DNA of 64,000 nt from assembly GCA_032690845.1 (NCBI GenBank), contig CM064417.1, positions 15,902,501-15,966,500 on the forward strand, given 5' to 3'. Origin of the DNA: Eleusine coracana subsp. coracana. Its lineage: Eukaryota; Streptophyta; Magnoliopsida; Poales; Poaceae. Position numbers and translations under genes: made by a program. This document shows, one piece after another, positions 23,812 through 34,373 of this stretch (position 1 is the stretch's first letter; each line of letters starts with the position of its first letter). The notes under the pieces were generated by a model. The model did no database searches. It was not told where the DNA came from and saw only the letters and a program-made list of their open reading frames with translations.

Positions 23812-24710
23812 AAAATTTCAAAATTTGAGAGCGCGCCGATCGGCACGGGAACTACGCCGATCGGCACAATTCAAATTTTGAATGCTCTGACCACTCTAAT
23901 GCTTGATTCCCCTCCTTCATGTCGTTTCCTGGCACATCATGTTGGTTGGCAGGGGAACAACATGGAATCCTGATGTCTTGTTGGCGGCGCCGATCCGCTC
24001 AGGCCCGCGCCGATCGGCGCGCCATCTCCTTTTTAGCTTTGGGTCAATTCCGTGTCCCCTCTGCACTTCACACCTGCATAATAATCATACCTGCTCCTCA
24101 AAATCAATGCCTGCCATCTTTGTTGCCCATTTGGGAACATCATGGGTACCTACGCCGATCGGCGCAGAAGTGCGCCGAACGGCGCAAGTCCCTTGCACCT
24201 TGTGTTTAGGTCCGATGCTGATTCTGATGCCTCGTGTTCATCTCTTTCACCTAATTTCCACTTCTCAAATGTATTTGTAGTATTGGCATACGTGTCGGGG
24301 CTCATCTGGTGACCGCGCCGATCGGCGCTGACTCACGCCGATCGGTGCGATGTCTGTTTTTGCTTCTGGCCCCTCGCTTCTTCGCTAGATGTTGTCTTCA
24401 TTCTTGAAAATAGCTCTGTCTCCGAAAATTATTGTGTTGGTTTAGCACTCTTTCAATTCTGGACGTCGTCGGCCTTCTGTCCTGACTTGGGCAATGCTGA
24501 GCCGATGTGCGCCGATCGGCACAAGCTTTGTTCCTTCCTGTTTTTGATTTTTTTTATATTCCTGCATTGTTAGTCTATAGTATGTATATACACAGTTTTG
24601 GATGAATAAAGAGACAATGCAAGAGTACACAAGAATTAAGCACACACTTTTCTAATTTATTTTATTTTATTCGAGAGATTATTTTTATCACAAGCAAGCA
24701 AATTTAAAAA

Positions 24711-24835
24711 CACCGGGTTGCCCTCCCGGCCAGCACTAATTAACTCAATGAAATGGGTTGCCCTCCCATAAGCACTAAATAACTTCTAAATCCCCCGATC
24801 ATTGGGTTGCCTCCCAAGAGCGCTCTAGTTATTTA
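24711..24835 (-). repeat. three short GGGTTGCC(C)TCCC repeats
   Basis: GGGTTGCCCTCCC or GGGTTGCCTCCC followed by an AGCACT or AGCGCT box occurs at 24715, 24755 and 24804. Similar repeats are common between the coding region and the 3' LTR of grass Athila-like elements, as I remember them. Confidence 0.6.
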
Positions 24836-25017
24836 GAGGTCAAAGAGCTCGACCTCCCCGCAAACAATCAATCCTTAGTGTCGCGGTGCGGGATGTGAAG
24901 CCGCGACACTACAAGGTTATCTTATCTCCATGGTTCATATAGCTTGGACGACCTATCCATACATACCCTCCAATTACTTTCGACGCCTCGATGCCACGGT
25001 GTGTTGTATCTGTTTAC

Positions 25018-25608
25018 TTAATCAATAGCACGGCACTCTTCTCCCTTTGGGCGAAACTTGAAAGAGTAGGGAGTCCCACTTATATCGAAGCTTATCTCAC
25101 CACTCCCAACATCAATACTTGCCTTTGCTGTCCTCAAGAAGGGTCTACCTAAGATCAACGGGATTCTCGTCCTCTTATCCATATCAAGCATAATAAAATC
25201 AACAGGGACGATATGATCTCCAATTTGAACAGGCACATCCTCAGCAATTCCATCAGGGAAGCGTATCGATTGATCGGCTAACTCCAAACACATACCCGTA
25301 GGCTCTAATTCAGACAAATTGAGATTTGTGAATATATGACGGGGCATAACACTTACGCTTGCTCCAAGATCGCACAAGCACCTATCAAATATCCTTGTTC
25401 CAATCATGCATTTGATGCTTGGTGATCCAGGGTCGGGTTTCTTCTCCAATGTAACATCATTGATTGCCGCCGTTTGTTCCTTAGTGACCTTCACAACCTC
25501 CTCAGAAACTAGAGACTTCTTGTTTTGCATCATGTCCTTAATGTACTTGGCATAGGTGGGAACTTGGATAGCATCAACAAAAGGGACATTGATGTAAAGC
25601 TTCTTCAT
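25018..25608 (-). pseudogene. retroviral-type aspartic protease domain (Ty3)
   Basis: This 196-residue segment has the aspartic-protease flap-domain layout of plant Ty3 elements. The active-site motif CDLGASVSVMP (canonical D-[ST]-G) keeps the Asp but has Leu in place of Ser/Thr, as is common in Athila/Tat elements. The second conserved block IPLILGRPFLRTAKASIDV follows about 90 residues later. It is read in the same direction as gag and lies just after it, separated by a roughly 160-bp stretch with a palindrome pair array. The frame stops at 25018 and no reverse transcriptase follows, so the pol gene ends after protease. Confidence 0.85.
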
Positions 25609-25768
25609 AATATCGATGAATCTTGCAAACTGCTTGTCGTGTTGTCGCGCTCAGTCTATCTTCGTCAGTAGTTGAGTATCTAGAAACATGGCAGGGCCAT
25701 GCTCTTCTGTCTCCACGCCCATCTTCAGTCCAGAGAGGTCATCATCCTCCTTGTGCTGATCGGCGCTT

Positions 25769-27302
25769 TCAGGGAGCCGATCGGCTCCGACAGGGTCGTT
25801 GCGCCGATCGGCGCTGGGTGTGCGCCAATCGGCGCGGGGCTTCTTTGCTCCCACAGAGTGTTTTGGATCTTCTATTTGTTTTTCTGATCACATAGCTATT
25901 GCCTTCAACTGTTCTGTAGACATCGTCAGGAATAGCCCCCTTATTGCCTTGAATGGCTTGCGATAGCTGTCCCATCTGTTGCTCCATAATCTTGGTATGC
26001 TTCAAAATCTTCTCGTTGGAGCTCCCAATTTCTTTCACCTTGTCATTAACTCTCTCAAGGACATGATCAATCTCCTTGAATCTAGCTTGATTGTCCTTGT
26101 TGATCTTCTCTTGAGCTTGGAAGAACTCATGACATTGGAGACGAAGTGGGATAGAGTTTTGCATGGATGAACTAGGGGAGAAAGAACTCCTTTGTTGTTG
26201 ATATTGGGGCTTCCATCCACTATTCTTCATATATTCTAACATTTTCATCTCTTCAGGGCAATCTTTCTACACATGACCAAACTCTCCACTCTCACTACAT
26301 GTTGAGCGTGATTCCGCCAGCTTGAGTGTCTCTTCCTTAGGGATATGAAGATTATTGTCCAACCTTCTTTGAATTGCATCGAGGTAATCTATAATCAATT
26401 CTTCCTGAGTCTTCTCAATCACACTCTTCGTTACTCCTTTTGAAGGTTGCAAATTCCTTGAGCTTCTCTCACCATCCCACGATTGATTTTCAACTAACAA
26501 CTTGATCAAATTCTTAGCTTTGATGGGGGTTTTTGACATGAATGATCCTGCAGCTGAGGCGTCCAAATGTTGACGTGACAAAAGATTCAATCCTGTGTAG
26601 AACTTCTCAACAACTTCTCCAACCATCAGACCATGATGAGGGCATGCATCCATATGCTCATTGTATCTTTCCCATGCTTCTCTAATGCTCTCATCAATAT
26701 TCTGTATAAATCCAAGAATCTTATTTTTCAAAGCTTGAGTCTTACCGGGGGGGGGGGGGGGGGGGAGTATTTGGCCAAGAATTCAACTGCTAATGTGTTC
26801 ACACTGTTTTCACTGTGTTTTCCAATCCATTGTACCATTGCTTGGGGCGTCCAATTAGAGAGAAGGGGAACAACCGCACACGCGCTTGATCTCCTGTCAA
26901 TCCCGCTATCTTGAATGTGCTGCAAAATTCAAGGAAGTGTTGTAAGTGATGATTGGGATCTTCTGAACCTGTGAACGGTTGTTGCGCCACTATTCCAACA
27001 TATCTCTCCAATTGATATGGAAGTTGATCTTGAGCTTCTTGGAAATCTATCTTGACAATACTAGTCAATTGTGGCTTGAGACGATTAACTATAGGTACCT
27101 CTGCCATCTCCTTGTCTTCTTGCTCTTGAACTGAGTCTTCTATTGTGAATAATACTCGAGGTGTTGCACGGACTGCTTCCAAATCTCCAAGTGACTTGCT
27201 TCTCTTCTCCGCTGTTCTCTTCTTGTGTAAGAGTCTTTCTGGATCATCGACGTAATTTGAGGGTTTGTTTGACTTAGGACCGTCCATACCTGTTAGTTTC
27301 AC
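25769..27302 (-). pseudogene. gag polyprotein of the Ty3 element, frameshifted
   Basis: Gag forms the virus-like particle and binds the RNA. The capsid segment (27302-26799) has the Retrotrans_gag pattern FTGSEDPNHHLQHFLEFC, then RVRLFPFSLIGRPKQWYNGL. A run of 19 G (26747-26765, plus strand) then breaks the frame. The reading resumes at 26731-26267 with ESIREAWERYNEHMDACPHHGL and FYTGLNLLSRQHLDA, and ends in a damaged zinc knuckle (CSESGEFGH, second Cys lost) next to a stop. A further segment (26248-25769) holds a coiled-coil-like stretch. The last part overlaps palindrome copies at 25758-25827. Confidence 0.88.
26747..26765 (+). repeat. G19 homopolymer inside gag
   Basis: Nineteen consecutive G interrupt the gag frame. 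Such a tract is prone to slippage and to sequencing or assembly error. Confidence 0.9.
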
Positions 27303-27388
27303 TTAACAGAATATATGTACTAAAGAGACAAGTAAAGCACAATGACTAAACACTAATACATCAAACAATGTATAAAAACCTGCTATGG

Positions 27389-27406
27389 TCCCCGGCAACA
27401 GCGCTA
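27389..27406 (-). other. primer-binding site, tRNA-Asp type
   Basis: On the minus strand TAGCGCTGTTGCCGGGGA differs at two sites from TGGCGCCGTTGCCGGGGA, the complement of the plant tRNA-Asp 3' end. It lies 13 bp inside the 5' LTR (27420-29052), which fits Athila/Tat elements. Confidence 0.82.
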
Positions 27407-27419
27407 GAAAAAGGAAGCT

Positions 27420-29052
27420 TGTTGGTCGTGTCTACGCACCCGCTTATATACCGCAAGAGGACGGTGTACAATTGTAGCACTTTTTCCCTTGAATTGAGTA
27501 TTCCAAGGTTTATCAAATCCACTGGAACCTTAGGGATTTATTAAACAAAGTTAACAGTAAAAGATCTAGTCAAGGCTACTGTCAAGGTCAGGTTGCATGA
27601 GGGGGAGACTGGCCAGCGCAAAGGTGCGACAGACAGTAAATCTGTCGTTGCGCCGATCGACGCGGGAGTCAAGCCGATCGGCACACTGGTGAAACTGAGT
27701 CAAAGTGTGCGAGATCTATTAAATCTGGGGTTGTGCCAATCGGCACTGGAATTGAGCCGATCGACACACTGGTGGATCTAAGCTGAAGTTGTTGCACCGA
27801 TCGGCACAGGGGTTGAGCCGATCTGCACACAGCGAGTCTAAGCCAAAGTACACCAGATCTTGTAAACCTATGCTGATAAGTGAGTAGCCAGATATCTACT
27901 AGTGAGATCGTAACCAGATAGTCTAATTGAATAGCATCATCATGGGTAATTACATAGATCAATGAAAACCTATAATGAGGAAGACCACCCTGCTTTCCGA
28001 GCGGCTCCCGATTTATCGCTGCTGGGAGGAAACCCTTAATCGCGCGAGTATCTTACCCTACTCAACTATCCAATAGTGCTGCGCAGGCTTAGTGCTGTCA
28101 CCGCTAAACCACACTACTGGCATCATCAAGCAACCATAATCAATACAATGTTTGAATACTATCCTAATCACCACGATTAAGATAATATCTATTTATTTAG
28201 CCTAGAACTAAGCAATTGGAATAAGCACATGCATGATTATAGAATCAAGATAGAGAAATCACCAAAACCATCATCAACATATTCAATCATCCTTGAGATA
28301 CATAGAGTAAGATTCATCCCCGTCGAGATGGCCTACCTTGACGGATCAACTCTTGACTCCAATGGTTCTTGAAACTCAACTAGGGATCTATTCTAACGAG
28401 GCAAGCCCCGATGGCTCTAACTCACGGATCTGGTGTCCCTCTGTCGCCTCCTCTTCTACGGCGAGGCTTTACAAGTATTTATAGGGGTTCTACTCGTAAA
28501 GGACTCGGTTTCTAGCAAATAAGTCGGTTGCGCCGATCGGCGCAGGATTGCGCCGATCGGCGCAAGCCGTGTCTTCTCTGATTTCTTCCCCGAGTCGGTT
28601 CCTCTGTCTTTCAGAGCTACCATGTGGGCCTTTTCCTTCGAGATAAAGTCTTGTACTGCACGTTAAGATCTTGGAGTTCCATAAATCTTCTTGAAGTTCC
28701 ATAATTCTTCTTACACAAATATCTTCAAGTGTCTTGCGCATATAAACTTCCATAAACATGTGGAATGGGCCTCGGTCACTTCTGTGGGTCAAAACACCCT
28801 TGCACTGATCGGCTCATGGGCTGCGCCGATCGGCGCACTAGGCTTCTTCAGTGCTTTTCGTCAGTTCTGGACTCCTGTCCTTTCCATCATCGCATTAATT
28901 ACCAATTTTACCTGTTTCTGCAATAAAGCTCCAAAATAACGCATATACTAATATATAGGCAATATCACAGGTAAATGGCCTAAATTAGTATCAATTATGC
29001 TCTAATTGGGGCAATATTCACATATAAAAGGGGCACTTGGGAAGTGCTAACA
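27420..29052 (-). repeat. upstream (5') LTR of the pol-less Ty3 element
   Basis: It begins TGTTGGTCGTGTC and ends AAGTGCTAACA, bounded by the primer site inside and the GTGAT duplication outside. It carries five palindrome pairs (27655/27676, 27738/27759, 27799/27820, 28535/28555 and 28807/28828). Confidence 0.92.
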
Positions 29053-29057
29053 GTGAT
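29053..29057 (+). repeat. target duplication GTGAT (right) of the pol-less Ty3 element
   Basis: Identical to 18883-18887. The sequence after it continues the solo LTR. Confidence 0.9.
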
Positions 29058-29361
29058 GATAGCTTATCGTCCGGCCGGTTGACAATTTTACTTGGTGATG
29101 ACCTGACTGGGTGCTGATTCAGGTTGTTAACGACCCTATCGGCTGTTAGGAAATGGCTGTTTCATAGCCATGATCGGCCGACGGTGTATTTTCACATGTT
29201 TTTGCATATTTTGAGCCTGTAGCACCTACAACCACATATTTCACCAAAACTTGTGGAACTCATGAGTACAAAGATTATTTTTATTACATTATTAGTTAAG
29301 ATCCACCTTTTTATGGTAAGTTGGTAGTCGAGAAAGGGAATTTACGACTACCAACAAAGAG

Positions 29362-29874
29362 GGAGAATTTACTGAAGTAAAAAGTAAAAGCAGGAACTAT
29401 GTGATGGCAGAAAGACAAAGTAGCAGGCTAGACGATAAAGCAGGAAAGGTTGCTCAAAAAGCAGAGGATTACAAAAGGAAGACAAATGAAGGCTCAGGTA
29501 TGAATAATGCTTTTACTATCTTTAATTCTTTTGAGCCTCTTTATTTGCTTAATATTGCGAAGAATAGTGGCATTAATATAGGAGATGATAGGAAGAGTGA
29601 TTTAGATATGATAAGTACTATTCAAGCACAGGAACTAGCGCAGGCTATGTTAATCGAAGCCAGAAGTAGAAGAGAAGAAGAGATACAGAAAGGAAAAGAC
29701 AATGAAATAGAGAGTGTGATGATAGTGGATGGAGAACAAATCTTTGGAAGGCAACATAATTTAGAGTGTGATGAAGATGGAGATGAAGAGGAAGAAAATG
29801 TAAATGTAGGAAAAGTATCTCCAAAAGTTTGCAGAAAACAACGAAGAGTGGTGCGCAAAATGAGAAGAGTATAA
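29362..29874 (+). pseudogene. LINE ORF1, C-terminal part
   Basis: Directly after the right AAGAG duplication a 157-residue frame opens (29401-29874). It starts with a basic stretch (RQSSRLDDKAGKV, QKAEDYKRK) and a FTIFNSFEP motif like the RxSxRL...NxFAxLN tail of plant LINE ORF1 proteins. An acidic stretch (DEDGDEEEEN) and a basic C-terminus follow. It ends 18 bp before ORF2. It is the continuation of the ORF1 cut at 17487. Confidence 0.75.
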
Positions 29875-29891
29875 CAACCAAATATTATTAA

Positions 29892-32800
29892 ATGATAATT
29901 TTTTTCTGGAATATAAGAGGCCTGGAGAAAAAGGACAAAGTTACAATTTATGTAAATGGACAAAGTTACTCGTGGAATTGGACAATAGCTGAGGGGCATT
30001 TGGGTGGCACACTGATTGGTGTTAAGCAAGGTGATTTAGATGCGGTGGAAATGGATAATGGGAAATATTATTCAAGTATAACGATTGAGAACAGGAAAGA
30101 TCAATTTAGATGGGAAATCATGAATGTATACGGATCGGTCAAGTATGAACAAAAACCTGATTTTCTACAGGAGCTGTATGGAAAGATTATAGAGAGTGAA
30201 ACACCACTGATTCTAGGAGGAGACTTTAACATGATCTGGTTTGCACATAAGAAATCCTCTGAAAATATACATAATACCTGGATGGACATGTTTAATAGTT
30301 TTCTCAATGATACAAAGCTTAGGGAAATAACTAGAGTGGGTAGCAGGTTTACTTGGACGAATAAACAATCTAACCCTATAATGAGTAATCTGGATAAGTT
30401 TTTGTGACTTAAGATTAGGAAATGCATTATCCGAGAGCAACATTGAGAAGTTTAACTAGAGTGGGGTCGGATCATTGTCCTATCTTGCTGGACTTGGGAG
30501 AGGTCAGATTACACAAGCGTAGAAACATTAAGTTTGAAACGACATGGCTAAATCATGAAGGGTTTAGAGAATGGATAATTGAGAAATGGCCGAAAAGAGA
30601 TGGGGAAGAAGTACAACAATATTGGAAGAGAATTAAAGTAGAAATTAGGAAATACTGTAGAGGGATGGGGGCAAATATAGATGGTCAGATGATGAAAATG
30701 AAAAAGGATCTGTTATTCGAGATCAAAGAAATAGACTTGAAAGCAGATAAGCAACAATTAAATGAGGAGGATTGGAATAACAGGTATAAACTTGAGGAAG
30801 AATTAGAGAGAGTTTATGCATATGAAGAGCTAGTATGGCAAAAAAGATGTGGGAAAAATGGATCCTCAAAGGGGATGCAAATACTAACTTTTTCCATGGC
30901 ATTGCGAATGGAAGAAAGAGGAAAAGTACCATTTTCCGTATACAGAGTGATGAAGGGGAAATTTCGGACCCACAACTTCTTAGAGAGCATATCAAAAGTT
31001 ACTACAAGAAACTGTTCAGAAGAGAGGAAAGAGGAGCAATCTATATACAAGAGGATATGTGGAGAGAGAAGGGGAGACTAACGGAGGAAGAAGCAGCATA
31101 ATAAAACAATTCAGTGAAGAAGAGGTTAAAAAAGCTTTGGAGGACATGATAACCAATACTGCTACGGGCCTAGATGGATTTTTATTTAGTTTTACAAAGA
31201 GTTTTGGGAACAAGTTAAGGAGCCAATTATGGAGATGTTTAACAAGTTTTTCAGAGGGGAATTGAACCTTAGTAGGATAAATTATGGGATGATTTCACTG
31301 ATTCCAAAGATGAAGGAAGCAAATAATATAAAACAATATAGATCAATCCGTTTGCTCGGAGTAGACTACAAATGGTTCACGAAAGTTATGGCAATGAGAT
31401 TAGCAAGAGTGGCAGAAGCAATGATTAGTAATACACAAACAACTTTTATACCTGGAAGAAATATTTTAGAGGGGGTTGTGATATTACATGAAATCTTACA
31501 TGAATTGAAGAGGAAAAAACAGAAAGGTGTTATTACGAAGCAGGACTTTGAGAAAGCATATGACAAGGTGCAATAGTCCTTCTTGTTAGAAGTATTGGAG
31601 AGAAAGAATTTTCCAAAGAAATGGATAGAGTGGGTGGAGGAATTAATAGTAGGGGGGGGAGAGTGGGAACTAATATCAATGGTGAGTATAGGAAATACTT
31701 CAGAACATTCAAAGGGCTCCGACAAGGGGATCCCCTATCCCTGCTACTATTGAACTTAGTGGAGGATACGTTGGCAACCATGATTGCTAGAGCTAGAGAT
31801 TATGGTCTCATCAAAGGTTTGGTGCCTGAATTAATGGAGGGAGGTCTTACACATCTTCAATATGCAGACGATACAATCATCTTTCTAAACTTGGACAAAC
31901 AATCAATTGCTCATATGAAATTTCTGCTCTATTGCTTTGAAAACATGTCTGGCTTGAAGATAAATTACCATAAGAGCGAGGTGATGGTTCTGGGGGCCTC
32001 AGAAACTTAAAAAAGAGAGATAATACAGATGCTAAATTGTAACGAAGGTGCTTTTTCATTAAAGTACCTAGATATTCCAGTGAGTGATAAGAAACTATTT
32101 GCGGCAGATCTTATGTATGTGGCAATGAAGGTGGAAAAAAAATTACCTACATGGCAAGGAAATTTCCTATCATCTGGAGGGAAATCTATCCTTATTGGAA
32201 GTAGCTTAAGCTCTTTGCCTAATTATATTATGGGAGTCTACCTCCTATCGAAGAGTGTGCATCACATAATTGATATGGCAAGAGCGAACTTCTTTTGGGA
32301 TGCAGGTCAGAAGAAAAAGTACCACATGGTCAGTTGGGAAACGATGGCTAGATCGAAGAGCTTTGGAGGACTAGGGTTTTACAAATACTAGTGATGAATG
32401 AGTGCTTTCTTTCAAAGTGGATCATAAAGTTAGAGCGGGGAGACAATGATATCTGCTGCAACATGCTACGCAAGACATACCTAAATGGGAAAGGCTTCTT
32501 TAGAAGTTCGACAAAAGGAGGGTCGCAGTTTTGGAAAGGTTTGCACGAGATAAAAGAAACCTGCCAGAGAGGGATCAGATATGTACTAGGTAATGGAAGG
32601 AAAACGAGATTCTTGCATGATGTCTGGTTCGGTGCCTGTCCATTAAAAGTGAAGTATGACAACTTGTTTAGAATTTGTAATGAACAAGAGTGGGAGGTCG
32701 CTCGAGTTTTAGAGGATGGTGAATTGTCTCTAACATTTTGAAGAAGCTTCATAGAGAGAGATGACCGAAATGACGGAGTTGGAAAGAGAATTAGAGGAGG

Positions 32801-33306
32801 TAAGGCTAACAGATCAAGATGACTCAGTAAGTTGGGAACTCACGAGAGATGGTAAATTTACTACAGCATCATTATACAATCTGTGTACCTTTGATAGGGT
32901 AATTGACCGACGAATGGAGGAGTTGTGGCAGAGCAAACTTCCTCTAAAAGTGCGCAACTTCATGTGGTTAATATTCCAAAACAGAATTCAGACAACAGAT
33001 AACCTGTGAATGAAAAAGTGGAAGGGCAAAAAACAATGTAAGTTCTGTGTGGAGGAAAATGTTGATCACCTCATGATCAAATGTCCAGTAGCAGTCTACA
33101 TATGGAAGGTGATCAAGGACAGTTTGGGATGGTTGAACATACCGAAGAGTGTGAGCAATTTTAGTCAAAATATTCTGAGAGAGTGTGGGAATACTAGTAA
33201 CAAAACATTATTGTTTCTATTGGGAACTGTATGTTGGACCCTGTGGTTAAATAGGAATGATTGGGTCTTTCATGATAAAATTGTATCCTTGCCTAGAGTG
33301 CCGTAA
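29892..33306 (+). pseudogene. LINE ORF2 (endonuclease and reverse transcriptase), broken
   Basis: ORF2 nicks target DNA and copies LINE RNA into it. From 29892 the frame starts with the endonuclease motif FFWNIRGL. The segment that normally holds the catalytic Glu (QET block) is missing, because LEKKDKV runs directly into a GQSYSWNW block. LGGDFNMIW (about 30214-30240) and GSDHCPILLDL (30467-30500) keep the later endonuclease motifs. The reverse transcriptase region (31229-32010) has FIPGRNI, TKQDFEKAYDKV, GLRQGDPLS and the catalytic YADD box at 31861-31872. A zf-RVT-like end (32920-33150) has LPLKVRNFMWL and CKFCVEENVDHL. Stops occur near 30407, 31576, 32010, 32391, 32741 and 33009, so it is dead. 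Confidence 0.9.
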
Positions 33307-33615
33307 TTCATAGGTTATTATCCTATATGCAGCGTTGGAGAATCCTCAGCAAATACCAAGACATGAAGAGCTTGAGTTAGTAATGGATGGAATCAAGCAG
33401 CAGATGAAGTTGGAGATTGAGCCGGCAGGAATAGGATAACTAGTAAGTTGATTGTAGTCCTGTAAACGGTGTTGTCAAATGACTGTGGAGTGGGAGAGGT
33501 TGGAGAGATTTGGTCAAAGTTTCTGGTTTCTTTGTTTTTGTATGCATAACGTGTAAGCTGGTAACCCCAGTAGATGATGGCTTTCTTATAAAGCAGGGCA
33601 CTCTGCCTTTATCAC

Positions 33616-33631
33616 AAAACTAGCCCTTTTA
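33616..33631 (+). repeat. right target-site duplication of the LINE
   Basis: Identical over 16 bp to 14774-14789. Confidence 0.9.
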
Positions 33632-34373
33632 TAGATCTAACGGACAAAAAATTTCTCTTATATGTCTACATCAAAACTGATGGCCACACACGGCTGGATC
33701 GTGCTGCCTCAGGGCTTTCGCGTTGCCTTTTTTTTCTGCATGGATCTCAGATTCTTGCGCGGCCTCAGGACACTCACGCGGCCAGATCTGAGCTCGTCGC
33801 CTTCGTTGAGGCGGGCTCTTCTTTTTTTTTGATCTGGAAATTTTCTCTTCTAGATGTTTTTACTCGTGGATCTGGTATTGTTTCACGTAGATCTGGAGTT
33901 TGCACCTGATTTTTCCCTTGCCGGATCTGGTATTTTTTCATGCAGATCCGGGGGTTGATCACAACGAGTCAAAGATCGATAACAAACACATGAACACCTG
34001 GACAAATCTTGATTGCAACATGTCTAGATAAAAATTCAATAAAAAAATGCACCTTATGTCGCCGATTTCTTCTTTGGCCGACTTGATTAGAGCGTGCTGA
34101 TAATATATTGAGTTATCGGCAGATCGCATGACACGTAGATTACGACAAAAAATGAAAAAGTAAAACACAAGAATAGAGGAGGCGAAATTCTTTATTTCTA
34201 TATTTTTGGCAAATTATAAAGGGATGTCTGCTTAACTATTTATAAGGAAAAACCGTACCTTGTGTTGGGTCTATATTTAATAATAAGCCTATATAGGTCA
34301 GGAAGCCTTCTTCTAGAAGATGGGCCTAGCCCAACGAGCGTTTTATAATAGTCTCACCTGTAAACAACGCCCT
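33632..34373 (-). mobile_element. relic of a copia-type 5' end (LTR and leader)
   Basis: Read on the minus strand, an LTR-like AT-rich stretch (about 34360-34115) is followed by TATTATCAGCACGCTC (about 34094-34109), a form seen just inside the 5' LTR of several plant copia elements. Next comes a leader rich in repeated AGATCTGG/CCAGATC motifs (33780-33955). I found no boundaries or coding region, so this is a tentative fragment. Confidence 0.4.

Larger units (their letters stand above)
18888..29052 (-). mobile_element. complete non-autonomous Ty3 (Athila/Tat-like) retrotransposon, 10.2 kb
   Basis: Two LTRs (18888-20501 and 27420-29052), a 5-bp TSD GTGAT, a tRNA-Asp-type primer site (27389-27406, minus), a purine-rich tract next to the downstream LTR, and minus-strand gag and protease remnants define a complete element. 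I find no reverse transcriptase, RNase H or integrase in the 6.9-kb interior. Instead there is an extra ORF region (22178-23811). The element carries about 37 copies of a GCCGATCGGC palindrome, mostly as pairs 20-21 bp apart. Mobilisation would need pol proteins from another element. Confidence 0.93.
17488..29356 (-). mobile_element. solo LTR (1.7 kb) inserted in the LINE, itself split by a Ty3 element
   Basis: The ends are TGTTGG (17488) and CCAACA (29356), flanked by AAGAG on both sides (17483-17487 and 29357-29361). Removing the nested element 18888-29052 and one copy of its TSD leaves about 1.7 kb with no internal coding region, primer site or second LTR, so this is a solo LTR left by LTR-LTR recombination. 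A stretch near 17550 (GAGTATTCCAAGGTATCGAATCC, broken here by position only) is shared in type with the LTRs of both pol-less Ty3 elements in this window, so it belongs to the same broad Athila/Tat-like group. The strand is inferred from that similarity. Confidence 0.85.
14790..33615 (+). mobile_element. L1-type LINE, full-length insertion split by nested LTR elements
   Basis: The boundaries are fixed by a perfect 16-bp target duplication (14774-14789 and 33616-33631). Reading from the left there is a 5' UTR (from 14790), ORF1 with zinc knuckles (15075-17487), an 11.9-kb nested insertion (17488-29361 including its second TSD copy), the rest of ORF1 (29362-29874), ORF2 with endonuclease, reverse transcriptase and zf-RVT regions (29892-33306), and a 3' UTR ending ...CTTTATCAC at 33615. 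Without the insert the LINE is about 6.95 kb, a normal full length. It has no clear poly(A) tail. Both ORFs hold stops and frameshifts, so it is inactive. Confidence 0.93.

Noticed and set aside
26747..26765. G19 tract as a programmed frameshift site in gag
   Set aside because: Too long and unlike known slippery sites; mutation or assembly error is likelier.
18888..29052. CRISPR-like or satellite array from the repeated GCCGATCGGC motif
   Set aside because: The copies are dispersed, not regularly spaced with unique spacers, and the DNA is a plant retrotransposon. The only regular distance is within pairs.
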